This document shows positions 35,787-45,023 of a stretch of DNA of 64,000 bases, in pieces (position 1 is the first letter of the stretch; the number at the start of each line of letters is the position of its first letter). The notes beneath the pieces are model-generated. The model was not told where the DNA came from. It searched no databases and saw only the letters and a list, made by a program, of their open reading frames with translations. This DNA is from Blautia schinkii DSM 10518 (GTDB lineage: Bacteria; Bacillota; Clostridia; Lachnospirales; Lachnospiraceae), in the NCBI GenBank assembly GCA_000702025.1, contig JNKJ01000008.1, positions 1 through 64,000 of the forward strand, in the 5' to 3' direction. Position numbers and translations under genes: made by a program.

Positions 35787-36278
35787 TTATAAAAGTATGT
35801 AATGTGGAATGATATCCTCATACTCTCCGCTTTTCAGCAGAAAGCCCTTGGGTATGATTCCCAATTGTATAAAGCCCAGCTTTTTGTAGAGCCGCAGCGC
35901 CGGGGTATTGCTGGCTACAACTGCATTGAACTGTAAGATTTGAAAGCCAATCTCCTTCCCCTGTTTCAGACAGTGACGCACGAGTGTCTCCCCAATGTGG
36001 TGTCCGCGAAGTCCGTCCTTGACCGCGTAGCTTGCATTGCAGATATGCCCGCATCTGCCCTCATTATTCGGGTGGAGGATATATAGTCCTACGATTTCGC
36101 CGGTCAATGTGTCAACTGCGATTCCTGTATAAGACTGGCCGGAAAAGAACTCGTCTCCGCTTTTTTCATCCAACGGATTAAGCTGGGGAAACGCAACTCC
36201 CTCCTCCACAACGTGATTCCATATGCGGATAGCCTCGGGTACATCTTGCTTTTTGTATTCTCTGATTATAATATCCAT
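35787..36278 (-). CDS. GNAT family N-acetyltransferase
   Basis: A 163-residue acetyltransferase of the phosphinothricin/Rim-like GNAT type. Strand one is IIIREYKKQDVPEAIRIWN; the acetyl-CoA motif A is VKDGLRGHHIGETLVRHCL; the C-terminal ALRLYKKLGFIQLG is typical. The substrate is unknown. ATG 36278 has GAGGATGAG upstream. The frame extends back to 36293 without a better site. Confidence 0.88.
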   Translation of the reverse strand: MDIIIREYKKQDVPEAIRIWNHVVEEGVAFPQLNPLDEKSGDEFFSGQSYTGIAVDTLTGEIVGLYILHPNNEGRCGHICNASYAVKDGLRGHHIGETLVRHCLKQGKEIGFQILQFNAVVASNTPALRLYKKLGFIQLGIIPKGFLLKSGEYEDIIPHYILL

Positions 36279-36370
36279 TTTTCTCATCCTCATAGGAAAA
36301 GTATACCCTTTCTTCTAAATACTTTTTACTTTACTTGTTAAAAGTGTTCCAACCCCTTTTAAATTCTAAA

Positions 36371-37153
36371 TCACAGTGCTCTCATAACATCTAATTGTCT
36401 TGCTTTTTGATATGCACAGTCTAAAAATTCCTGAATAGACAAGTCTTCATAATCCCAATTCATAGGCTCTAGAGTTGTTGCACCTTGATAGCCTGTAAGT
36501 GTTATCATCTTCATTACATCCGTCCAATCGATATAACCATCAAAAGGAAGCTGATGCTGATTATGCTTTCCGCCATTATCATGTAAGTGTAATGCCATTA
36601 AACGATTTCCGTACTTGTTCAGCAAATCAATATCACGAGCATAGTTTTGATGATGACAACTGTCATAACAAAGGCCTACATATTTTGACTGAAAATTGTT
36701 TAGCACCTTTTCCACATTATTTATGTTATTTAAATTTTCAAAGGAAATTTGAACCTCTTTATCCTCTGCCTTATGAATAATCTTCTCTAATCTTTTTAAG
36801 CCAAGTTGATTAACAGGATATTTGTCAGTGGGTAAATGAATCACCATTGTGGGTATATTAAAATCCGCACAATCTTCAACACATTGTCGATATGTTTGAT
36901 AGATACTTTCTCCGTCCAAATTATCTGATGATAAATAATTCTGTTGGTGAACAGGCGTATGGATATTATCTATTTCCAAACCGGATTTTTTTGCAAGACA
37001 AATATCCTCTTGATATCCTGTACCTCTCCCAAACTTGTCACTCCACCATAACATTACACAATCAAATCCGGCCTGCTTTATTAGTCTGTATCTTTCTCCA
37101 AAAGGTACATCAAAACTTCCACCATATCCAAAACAATCATATATTCCTATCAT
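36371..37153 (-). CDS. Sugar phosphate isomerase/epimerase-like TIM-barrel protein
   Basis: A 260-residue xylose-isomerase-like TIM barrel. Likely metal ligands are in VQISFENLNN (Glu), YVGLCYDSCHHQNY (Asp, His), LMALHLHDNGG (His) and GATTLEPMNWD (Glu). Such proteins isomerise or epimerise sugars or polyols, or are AP-endonuclease-like; the substrate is not evident. It has its own promoter (37228-37256) and stands alone. Confidence 0.85.
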   Translation of the reverse strand: MIGIYDCFGYGGSFDVPFGERYRLIKQAGFDCVMLWWSDKFGRGTGYQEDICLAKKSGLEIDNIHTPVHQQNYLSSDNLDGESIYQTYRQCVEDCADFNIPTMVIHLPTDKYPVNQLGLKRLEKIIHKAEDKEVQISFENLNNINNVEKVLNNFQSKYVGLCYDSCHHQNYARDIDLLNKYGNRLMALHLHDNGGKHNQHQLPFDGYIDWTDVMKMITLTGYQGATTLEPMNWDYEDLSIQEFLDCAYQKARQLDVMRAL

Positions 37154-37227
37154 AACTGTCTCCTATGCAAATTTTCATCTTCAGTTCCGTACCCCGTAAC
37201 AGTAAATACAATGCGCCGAATGGCTAT

Positions 37228-37256
37228 ATTATAACAAATACACCCATACGGTGCAA
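37228..37256 (-). promoter_or_regulatory. Promoter of the TIM-barrel gene
   Basis: On the minus strand TTGCAC (37256-37251) and TATAAT (37233-37228) are 17 bases apart. The start codon is about 75 bases downstream. Confidence 0.7.
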
Positions 37257-37292
37257 TGTTTAAGTCTGACCAAACCACCGACATCATCCAAT

Positions 37293-38573
37293 TCACTCCC
37301 CGGAAAACACCAGCACAAACGCCATTCCATTTTCCTCTCTCTGAGCAAAAATCTCCCCATGCATTTTACGCATAATCTCCCTGCATATATATAAGCCCAG
37401 GCCATTTCCCTGGATGCCTCCGCTGTTGGAGCCGCGGTAAAAGCTCTCGAAAAGATGATTGAAGTCATTATCCGTAACCGGCTCTCCGGTGTTAAATACG
37501 CGGATGAGCGGGCAGTAATCCTCCTCATAAAAGGAAATTTCGATGGCTCTCCCGTCTCCATATTTAAACGCATTCTCAAACAAATTCTCAAAAACCTCTA
37601 CCGCCCGCTCCAAATCTCCTTTTAGCAAAATATTTTCATAGCTATTTATATTCAGCTCAATAAGACGCAGTCGGCATTTTTCCTTATATGTGTCCAGCAC
37701 CCGATTTATCAGATCTTCCACATAAAACTCGCTGTACTTGACCTCGATATCCAGGATATCTTCTCTGGAATTACGGATAATCTCCTCCACGTAATTCTCT
37801 ATCTGTCCCGCTTTTTCACCAATCTGATGCGCTGCGTGAAGCCGCTTGCTTTCGTTCTCATAGAGATTCTGCTCCAGTGCCTTTGCGTAGAGCTTGATAT
37901 TATTGAGCGGAGTTTTGATATCATGGGACAGTGAAAGAAGCATTTTTTTCTTTTCCATTTCAAGCTCGAACTGACGTTTCCTGGAAATGTAGAGAGCATC
38001 CTTAAGCTGTCCGATACCCCATACAAACTGACCGAAAAAGCGGCTCTTTTCTTCCTTTACAACACCTGTAAGATGTCCCTCAGCCAGCTCCTTCGGCATC
38101 CGGCTCAGGCGGGAAAACGGCAGGATGATCTGGTACTTCAGATACAACAGTATCCCGACTAAAAAAATCCCCATGACCGCCAGGCAGATTTGAACAAAAA
38201 TCAAAAGACTGCGAGTCTCAAACAATGGCTCTTCATAATCAAAGCGCAGCAGACCCTTGAAATGACCGTCCACAAATAATGAACGGGTATCCATGGATAA
38301 TTGATTGTCTGCCTTGTAGAACGCATCAGTACTGCTCTCATCTTCCAAAGAAGCGGCAGGCAGAAAGGATACCTTTTTTAAATACTGACAGGAACGCAAA
38401 TCAAGCTTATCCACGTCAGTTCCCGTGGATAAGCTGTGATAAGCCCGGTTAATCTCTATTTTATATTGATTGTCTCTGCTCATTTCCAGCTTGCCTATTC
38501 CCATCCAGGCGGTGAGGGCAAACATCAGATACGCAAATACAGAAACGATAAGTATAGTATTATATTTCTTCAT
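37293..38573 (-). CDS. Sensor histidine kinase
   Basis: A 426-residue membrane kinase. TM1 is at about residues 6-24, with an extracytoplasmic sensor of about 95 residues, and TM2 at about 122-147. A HAMP-like region follows, then a DHp domain with phosphoacceptor His217 (LSHDIKTPLNN). The ATPase has NLFENAFKYGDG (N box), DNDFNHLFESF and GNGLGLYICREIM (G2 box). It overlaps the response regulator gene by 14 bases and belongs to the operon with the ABC transporter, the usual arrangement for peptide-antibiotic sensing and detoxification. Confidence 0.93.
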   Translation of the reverse strand: MKKYNTILIVSVFAYLMFALTAWMGIGKLEMSRDNQYKIEINRAYHSLSTGTDVDKLDLRSCQYLKKVSFLPAASLEDESSTDAFYKADNQLSMDTRSLFVDGHFKGLLRFDYEEPLFETRSLLIFVQICLAVMGIFLVGILLYLKYQIILPFSRLSRMPKELAEGHLTGVVKEEKSRFFGQFVWGIGQLKDALYISRKRQFELEMEKKKMLLSLSHDIKTPLNNIKLYAKALEQNLYENESKRLHAAHQIGEKAGQIENYVEEIIRNSREDILDIEVKYSEFYVEDLINRVLDTYKEKCRLRLIELNINSYENILLKGDLERAVEVFENLFENAFKYGDGRAIEISFYEEDYCPLIRVFNTGEPVTDNDFNHLFESFYRGSNSGGIQGNGLGLYICREIMRKMHGEIFAQREENGMAFVLVFSGE

Positions 38574-39237
38574 AACGGTAGCCGACTCCCCAGACAGTGG
38601 TAATACGCTTTGGTTCCCGTGGGTTCACTTCTATTTTTGTACGCAGCATCTTTACATGTACCGTGAGGGTCTGATTCTCACTGAAGCTGTCCATTCCCCA
38701 GATTTGACCAAAGATATATTCCTTACGCAGCGTTTTCCCGGGATTGCTCGCAAACAACAGGAGTAATTCGTACTCTTTGGCATTAAGCTCCAGTATTTCG
38801 CCGTTTAGGAATACTTTCCTGGAATCCTGATGGATGGAAAGAGCACCCGAAGAGAGAATATCATTGTGATTGGCACCGTAGGCCCGCTGAATCAGCGCGT
38901 GTATTTTCGCACTGAGGATTTCCGGGTCCACAGGCTTTTCTATATAGTCATCCGCACCCAGCTCATACCCTGCAAGCTTATCACTCTTTGAGGAGCGGGC
39001 ACTCATAATAAGCACCGGTACGCTCATTCGTTGTCGTACTGCCCGGCATACCGCAAAGCCGTCCATTCCAGGCAGCATGATATCCAGCAGAAGTAACCGT
39101 GCAGAGTTCTGCTCCAGATAATGCAGCGCCTCCTCTCCCCCGGAGACATGATGTACCTCAAAGCCGTCCCGGGTAAGAAAATCCATGAGCAATCCGGCAA
39201 GTTCCTCGTTGTCCTCTACGATTAAAACATCTTTCAT
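38560..39237 (-). CDS. OmpR-family response regulator
   Basis: A 225-residue regulator. The receiver domain has the acidic pair EDN at 8-10, phospho-acceptor Asp52 (LLLLDIMLPGMDG) and Lys in DDYIEKPVD. The winged-helix output domain follows (LNAKEYELLLLFASNPGKTLRKEYIF...VWGVGYRYE). It is partner to the overlapping histidine kinase and likely controls the transporter genes upstream in the same operon. Confidence 0.95.
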   Translation of the reverse strand: MKDVLIVEDNEELAGLLMDFLTRDGFEVHHVSGGEEALHYLEQNSARLLLLDIMLPGMDGFAVCRAVRQRMSVPVLIMSARSSKSDKLAGYELGADDYIEKPVDPEILSAKIHALIQRAYGANHNDILSSGALSIHQDSRKVFLNGEILELNAKEYELLLLFASNPGKTLRKEYIFGQIWGMDSFSENQTLTVHVKMLRTKIEVNPREPKRITTVWGVGYRYEEI

Positions 39238-39260
39238 TTTAAAGTTACCGTCCTATAAAA

Positions 39261-40028
39261 TTACCATCCCAGTTTAATCAGCCAGTTGTTAAGACATCGC
39301 TCTCTTTCCCGGGTATCCTCCTGGTCCGATGATTTGCCAAGAGAGATTTCATCCCGGATATTTCCGTCCTCAATATAAAGCACACGCTCACACCTGGAGG
39401 CCACCTTCATATCATGAGTCACAAGCAGGATGCTGGTTCCCTCGGAATTGATGCGGTTGAGCACATCCATGACTTCCAGTGAATTCTGCTTATTCAGCGC
39501 TCCCGTTGGTTCGTCGGCGAAAATGATACGCGGACGGTTAATAAGGCTTCGGCAGATACACGCCCGCTGGAGCTGTCCGCCTGACACCTCGTTGATATCA
39601 TTCTGCGCAATATCGCTGATTCCAAGCTTCTGCATCAGAGTTTTTGCGCGGTCATTAATCTCCTGTCTAACAGCTCTGCTGTTTCCGGCGGCCTGATAAG
39701 CAGGTAAGATTATATTATCATAAACGGAGAGGTTTTTCAGCATATACATTTGCTGAAAGACAAAACCCATTTCTTTTAGGCGCAGATCACTGATTTCATT
39801 GGCGTTCAGTGTGGTGAGCTCCCGGCCGAAAAAATCCACTTTCCCGGCTGTGGCATTGTCCATGCCGCTTACTGTATACAGAAGTGTGGTTTTTCCGGAA
39901 CCGGACGGGCCCATGACAGCGACCATCTCTCCCTCTTTGATTTTTAGGTTTACATTTCTAAGGACATTATTCTGTCTTTTGTTGATAATGTATGTTTTAC
40001 ATAAATTGTTTACGCTTAAAGCTCCCAT
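39261..40028 (-). CDS. ABC transporter ATP-binding protein
   Basis: A 255-residue ATPase of the MacB/LolD/BceA type: Walker A GPSGSGKTTLL (residues 40-50), Q-loop FVFQQMYML, signature VSGGQLQRA and Walker B IIFADEPTGALN. It pairs with the FtsX permease encoded 12 bases upstream. Such pairs usually act as mechanotransmission or detoxifying systems for antimicrobial peptides, together with the adjacent two-component system. Confidence 0.94.
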   Translation of the reverse strand: MGALSVNNLCKTYIINKRQNNVLRNVNLKIKEGEMVAVMGPSGSGKTTLLYTVSGMDNATAGKVDFFGRELTTLNANEISDLRLKEMGFVFQQMYMLKNLSVYDNIILPAYQAAGNSRAVRQEINDRAKTLMQKLGISDIAQNDINEVSGGQLQRACICRSLINRPRIIFADEPTGALNKQNSLEVMDVLNRINSEGTSILLVTHDMKVASRCERVLYIEDGNIRDEISLGKSSDQEDTRERERCLNNWLIKLGW

Positions 40029-40040
40029 ATTTGCTTCCTC

Positions 40041-42422
40041 CTACTCGAGATTATTCAATTCACGGATATTGATCTTCTTGATTTTCATACTTGCAATGCA
40101 GGTGGCTGCAATGATGCCAAGCAGCAGCACACCCGGATAGATGCCGTATACCTGCAGCGGATCGACCTGTATATTTACGTCTGCGCCCATAATGGCGAAT
40201 ATGGGTTTCAGCATCAGATGATTGCTGAGCATAGATAGTGGGACGGCCGCTGCCATAGAGATTAAAGCCACCCACACCATGCGCAGTACCTGCCACAGAC
40301 GCATACTGCGGTTTTTAAAGCCAATGCTTTTCATCATGGCGATTTCGCCTTTTTCCCTTACAATAAACAGCTTTTCCATTAAAAGGGTGATGAGCATGAT
40401 CACGGCACAGAGCATTCCGGTCATAGGATATAAGATACTATCAAGGGATTCCTGAATGCCTCCTACATTACCGTTGACTACATCCTGGGCGGTGGACCAT
40501 TCATATTCGGGGAACTTTTGTCCAAGCTCTTTGGACAGCACCTCCTGTGATTTGTCTGAATCCATGTCAACGAGAATACTCCAGCAGTTAAAAATACTTT
40601 CTTTCGAGAGGTCGATTTGGGGATTGATTCTGGCAGAAGTTCCAATCTGCATATAGTCTGCATAGGTCCCGGTAATCAGAAAACTTTTTTCTGTCCCGTT
40701 TATGGTGGCTTTCACAGTATCCCCGATTTTCCAGTCGTTGTCATTAAGTACCTGTTTCGAAAAGGCAATCTCGTTTTCCAGGATGGGAGCCTCGCCTTCC
40801 ATATATGTCAGATAGTCTGTATTGGGTCCTAAAAGCTGAAGGGTCATCAGCTTATTTGGGGCTGTTTCCCCCTCTTCCTTGAAATTAAAGAAAAACAGGT
40901 TGATTGCCGTGAGGGATGCATCATATCCTTTTTCCTGCATCTCTCCCTCTACTCTTTTTAATGCTGAGGTAAGTTTTTCTGTAGTATTATATGGGGCATC
41001 GCCTGGCCGCTCAATCTTACGCAGATAAACACTGCTTTCAGGGTCAAGGGAAAACTTAGATACCATCTCTGCACTTTTCATTGTGTTGACTGTGTTAAGC
41101 GGTATGGTTATTAATATAAAGCTGATGCAGAAAGTGATCATCAGCACCAAATACCGTTTCACGTGGCCTAAAATGTCATTAAGGCCCAGATACACAGGCA
41201 CAGACATTTTCTTTTTCTTAAACAGCGTAAACCTGGCTTTTCGGCGGAAGCTTTCACCAGTACTGCCGCTACGGATGGCTGCAATAGCAGAAATCTTATT
41301 AAGCTTGCTGGTACAATGGTAACAGAACAGCATGACTGCAAATATGATGATAAGCGAACAAAGCACATTAACTGCGAAATTCGTTCCGGTTTCCTTCATG
41401 ATCATATTGGCACTTACACTTTTTACCATCTCACGGCTTACAGGGAAGCTGATAAACAGGCCGAGAAGTGAACCGGCAGTTACCAGGACCAGGTACTTTG
41501 TGAGATAAAGCTTTTTGATTGCAAAATCCCTAAGCCCGACAGCCTTCATGATACCGATTTCCCGGTAATCCTCCTCCATAGTAAACACCAGGGTGAAACG
41601 CAGTACAAGCAGCGCGATAAGGATAAGACAGATTCCCACCAAAATTAAAAGTGCCGCCATGATCATATCAAAGGAATATACAAGTGTATAAGTATTTCTT
41701 GCAATGGTATTTATTAAAGTAAGAAAACCTTGTTCATTGAGCTGTTTTGTAAACGCTGTTGGGTTATCTGAATTAATGAAAAACAATCCGATGACATTAT
41801 TTTCGGTTTCTTTATTTAATTTCTGGAATTCCGAGTCATTTACTATGATGCGGCTCATACCTACCATTTCTCTGCCGTAAGCTGCATCCTTAATTTTTTT
41901 TGCAATGGTGAATGTTTTTTCTTTCTCTCCGAGATGAATGGAAATCTCATCGCCCTCATGAAGGTCATTACGTTCCATCAGTGAACCGGGAAGCGCGGCT
42001 TCATTATTTGAGAGTGTAAATTCTTTTCCAGAATCATCATACACCTTGCAATAGTCTATATCCAATGAGCCGATATACATGGTTGTGCCGCCGGAATCAA
42101 ACTCCCTGGATTCATTGCCGTTTATAATGGTGATATTTTTTCCCTGAAAGCTCAGAAACCGGCTATTACCGTGATCCTTTACATCAGATGCTTCATCCGC
42201 AATCCATTCTTCAATTTCTGTCATTTCCGTGTCTCCGGCAGTGATCAGATTGATATCCGGCACATTGGCGTAATCCATGTAGTAGTCCACAGAGGAAAAC
42301 ACTACAAGGATATTATTGATACTGCTGGACAGAAAAACCGAGGCGATGGTAATAAACAGAAACAGTATGATGTTTACGCTTTTTCTCCGCTTCATATCCT
42401 TTTTTAAGATTCGTAACAGCAT
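40041..42422 (-). CDS. FtsX-domain ABC transporter permease
   Basis: A 793-residue permease with an N-terminal TM segment (about 18-40) and a large extracytoplasmic domain. A first FtsX domain (TMs near residues 250-370) is followed by a second unit with soluble domain and final three TMs (about 665-780). Two FtsX domains are typical of peptide-resistance type permeases. The gene begins the operon permease-ATPase-regulator-kinase; AAGGAAGG precedes the ATG, and a TATACT -10 element lies near 42453-42458. Confidence 0.9.
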   Translation of the reverse strand: MLLRILKKDMKRRKSVNIILFLFITIASVFLSSSINNILVVFSSVDYYMDYANVPDINLITAGDTEMTEIEEWIADEASDVKDHGNSRFLSFQGKNITIINGNESREFDSGGTTMYIGSLDIDYCKVYDDSGKEFTLSNNEAALPGSLMERNDLHEGDEISIHLGEKEKTFTIAKKIKDAAYGREMVGMSRIIVNDSEFQKLNKETENNVIGLFFINSDNPTAFTKQLNEQGFLTLINTIARNTYTLVYSFDMIMAALLILVGICLILIALLVLRFTLVFTMEEDYREIGIMKAVGLRDFAIKKLYLTKYLVLVTAGSLLGLFISFPVSREMVKSVSANMIMKETGTNFAVNVLCSLIIIFAVMLFCYHCTSKLNKISAIAAIRSGSTGESFRRKARFTLFKKKKMSVPVYLGLNDILGHVKRYLVLMITFCISFILITIPLNTVNTMKSAEMVSKFSLDPESSVYLRKIERPGDAPYNTTEKLTSALKRVEGEMQEKGYDASLTAINLFFFNFKEEGETAPNKLMTLQLLGPNTDYLTYMEGEAPILENEIAFSKQVLNDNDWKIGDTVKATINGTEKSFLITGTYADYMQIGTSARINPQIDLSKESIFNCWSILVDMDSDKSQEVLSKELGQKFPEYEWSTAQDVVNGNVGGIQESLDSILYPMTGMLCAVIMLITLLMEKLFIVREKGEIAMMKSIGFKNRSMRLWQVLRMVWVALISMAAAVPLSMLSNHLMLKPIFAIMGADVNIQVDPLQVYGIYPGVLLLGIIAATCIASMKIKKINIRELNNLE

Positions 42423-42472
42423 AAAAGAAACCTTCCTTCATTTGATAACTAGAGTATAGCGGAGTAATTATT

Positions 42473-42501
42473 AAAAAATCCTTAAATAGGGGGGATTTTT
42501 T
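42473..42501. terminator. Terminator overlapping the 3' end of the MATE gene
   Basis: AAAAAATCC and GGATTTTTTT form a stem around the MATE stop codon. The A and T runs are part of the stem, so it may work in either direction. Confidence 0.55.
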
Positions 42502-43825
42502 TCAATATCCGGATTCCCCCTGCGATTAGGAGGATGGCGGCCCCTGCCCAGGCACAGGGCTCAGCGAAAAAGATTGCCTCATTTCCCCAAATCCGTGTAA
42601 AAATAAGAGCCGCAGAGACACGCATGACAAACTCTGCAATCCCTGATAACATAGGAATGATGGCGTTTCCAAGTCCTTGTATGGCACTTCGCCAACCGTG
42701 GAGAAGGTATAAAAACCACAACAGGCAGCTCATGATGACCAGATAATGGTATGCTACATTGAGAACCTCAGCACCGTTTGCTTCACCGGAGGATACGAAC
42801 AGACTCAGGATTGGTTTCCCTGCCACAAGCATGACTGCGGAAACACATACCGACATCAGGACGGCCATGATGGTGATGCTCCTCATTCCTTTATGTATAC
42901 GTGCGTTTAAACCTGCGCCATAGTTCTGTGCCATAAAGGTTGTGGAGGCGTACCCCAGGGATATGGCTGAGCTTTCTAATAATCCATATATCTTATTTGT
43001 GGCTGTGAAGCCAGCGACAAACAAGAAACCGCAGCTGTTGATCGTAGACTGCAGGATCATACCGCCTATAGCAATCAAAATATGCTGGAGCGCTAAGGGA
43101 ATACCAAGCTGGCAAAGACGTATGATTGCTGGCCAGTCTAATTTCCAGTCCTCTCGGCTTGTCCTGATTATAGTGATTTTTCGCAAAACAAAAAAGCAAT
43201 ACAGGAAGGCAATCAACTGTGCAATTAGTGTAGCCACAGCGGCGCCTACAATCCCCCACTTAAACCCAAGAACAAACAGAAGGTCCAAACCAATATTGGT
43301 ACAGGCGGCAATTCCGATTGCAATCATAGGTGTTTTTCCGTCGCCGAGTGCGCGCAGGATTGCTGCCGCCATATTATAGGCCATGACAATAATGGTGCCT
43401 AAAAACAGCGTGATCAAATAAGCCGCTGCTCCGTCGAAGATGTTCTCCGGTGTTTTCAAAATCTTCAGCATAGGGTAAACCAGGGCGAGTCCAATCGCAG
43501 TAAACAAAACGCCAATGATACAGCACAAGCTAATTGACATGGCAACGCCTTTCCTCAGCTCCTGCTTATCTCCTGCTCCGAAATATTGGGACAGACGTGT
43601 GGCAAAGCCCTGTGTCATAGCCTGTATTGTCCACAGAATCAGCCAGTAAGTCCAGTCTGTAGCCCCTACGGCGGCCAGAGCCTCCACACCGACACCGCGG
43701 CCCACGATTACAGCGTCCGCCACCATATATAACTGCTGCCCCAGATTTCCAATCATAAGCGGTAAAGCAAAAAACAAAAGAAGCTTCGCCGGCTTCCCTT
43801 TGGTCATATCTTTAATTCTGCTCAT
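42482..43825 (-). CDS. MATE family efflux transporter
   Basis: A 447-residue protein with twelve predicted transmembrane helices: LLLFFALPLMIGNLGQQLYMVADAVIVGRGVG at the start, in two six-helix halves with the typical MATE motif GATDWTYWLIL. It exports drugs or metabolites by cation antiport; the substrate is unknown. ATG 43825 is favoured since AAAGGA lies 6-7 bases upstream; a TTG at 43843 is in frame but leaves that site inside the gene. Divergent from an araC-type gene that may regulate it. Confidence 0.92.
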   Translation of the reverse strand: MSRIKDMTKGKPAKLLLFFALPLMIGNLGQQLYMVADAVIVGRGVGVEALAAVGATDWTYWLILWTIQAMTQGFATRLSQYFGAGDKQELRKGVAMSISLCCIIGVLFTAIGLALVYPMLKILKTPENIFDGAAAYLITLFLGTIIVMAYNMAAAILRALGDGKTPMIAIGIAACTNIGLDLLFVLGFKWGIVGAAVATLIAQLIAFLYCFFVLRKITIIRTSREDWKLDWPAIIRLCQLGIPLALQHILIAIGGMILQSTINSCGFLFVAGFTATNKIYGLLESSAISLGYASTTFMAQNYGAGLNARIHKGMRSITIMAVLMSVCVSAVMLVAGKPILSLFVSSGEANGAEVLNVAYHYLVIMSCLLWFLYLLHGWRSAIQGLGNAIIPMLSGIAEFVMRVSAALIFTRIWGNEAIFFAEPCAWAGAAILLIAGGIRILKKIPPI

Positions 43826-43881
43826 TTCCATTTCCTTTCCCAATTGACATTAATTCCAAAGAATTGATATAATAATAAAAC

Positions 43882-43896
43882 CAAACAGCTTGTTTG
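43882..43896. promoter_or_regulatory. Palindrome between MATE and araC-type genes
   Basis: CAAACAGCTTGTTTG is a 15-base palindrome (one central mismatch) in the divergent intergenic region, a possible operator. Confidence 0.35.
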
Positions 43897-43974
43897 AATA
43901 GCCAATATCGTATCAATAAATATAAAAATAGTCCCAGCATTTATAACCGGGCAAAGAGACAAACCAAAAAGAAA

Positions 43975-44087
43975 GATTCAAATGGAAAATAGAGAGAAAA
44001 CAAAAAGGGAATTAAATGAGAAATAGAGAAAAAAAGAATACAAAAAAGAAGGGTATCAAATAAGAAGGGAATCAAATGGGAAGTAAT
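43975..44087 (+). repeat. Imperfect direct repeats before the second araC-type gene
   Basis: Four related units of the form GAATCAAATGRGAA occur at about 43975, 44009, 44053 and 44069. The first two extend to 20 bases with AAATAGAG. The last one contains the start codon at 44076. The surrounding DNA is purine-rich, so part of the similarity may be low complexity. Confidence 0.5.
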
Positions 44088-45023
44088 ACAGGAAATAAAA
44101 TAGTAATTGTAGATGAAAATCTGCTGGAGCGGATTCAGTATCAGAGCAACTCGCTGCCGATTTCTACCTGCGCTGATTTTTTTGATAATTATCTGAACGG
44201 TGAGTTTAATTACCACTGGCATGAGGAGTTTGAATTTGGGCTTGTTCTGAAAGGCTCTGTGGAATATCATATCACCCAGGGAAAACATGAATATGCCTGT
44301 AAGACACTAAAACAGGGCGAAGGCGTATTTGTCAACACCAAGGCTCTGCATATGGCAAGGCAGTTAGAGCCAGATACGCAGATGTTTGACTGTGAATTTC
44401 CGTCAAGCTTTTTCAGCTTTCAGATGTCAGGACCTATTTATAAAAAGAATATCCTGCCAATTATCAAGCTTCCTGTTCCCGGGATTTTTCTTTCCCCTGA
44501 AAATGAGAAGGAAAGAGAAATGATAGGATCCTTATATGAATTACATAAACTTGCGCCTGATACCTTAGGGTATGAATTAAAATGCATCGAGTTGGTTTGT
44601 CAAATCTGGCGTGAGCTTCTGAGCCTGGCGGCCGATATGAAGGATTTTCCAAAAATCCAGAACAGTGAGCTTATCCAGGAACAGCGCATCCGGGCCATGC
44701 TTTCTTTTATCCATACACATTATGGAGAGGATATTTCTATAGACAGTATTGCAGAAGCTGCCAACGTAAGCAGAAGTGAATGCTTCCGCTGCTTTAAGGA
44801 AATCATACGCAAGACGCCAATTGAATACTTATGCGAATACCGCCTTTCCAGAGCAGCACAATTGCTGGCAGGAACAGACGAGACAATCTTTCATATCAGC
44901 TATTCCTGCGGCTTCAACAGTGCCAGCTATTTCAGTAAACTGTTTAAAGAAAAATGCGGTTTGTCCCCGGGGCAGTTCCGCCAGAGCACTCAGAAAATTC
45001 AAATTAGGAAAGATCATGATTAA
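44076..45023 (+). CDS. AraC family transcriptional regulator
   Basis: A 315-residue regulator. The cupin-type domain has NYHWHEEFEFGLVLKG and GEGVFVNTKALH. The C-terminal helix-turn-helix pair is EDISIDSIAEAANVSRSECFRCF and HISYSCGFNSASYFSKLFKE. It starts at ATG 44076 with AAGGGA 5 bases upstream. Divergent from the MATE gene, its likely target. Its end overlaps the converging DUF368 gene by 20 bases. Confidence 0.9.
   Translation: MGSNTGNKIVIVDENLLERIQYQSNSLPISTCADFFDNYLNGEFNYHWHEEFEFGLVLKGSVEYHITQGKHEYACKTLKQGEGVFVNTKALHMARQLEPDTQMFDCEFPSSFFSFQMSGPIYKKNILPIIKLPVPGIFLSPENEKEREMIGSLYELHKLAPDTLGYELKCIELVCQIWRELLSLAADMKDFPKIQNSELIQEQRIRAMLSFIHTHYGEDISIDSIAEAANVSRSECFRCFKEIIRKTPIEYLCEYRLSRAAQLLAGTDETIFHISYSCGFNSASYFSKLFKEKCGLSPGQFRQSTQKIQIRKDHD

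Noticed and set aside
43941..44288. 115-codon minus-strand frame upstream of the MATE gene
   Set aside because: It is antisense to the araC-type gene and to low-complexity purine-rich DNA; the product is an artificial Phe/Leu/Ser-rich repeat.
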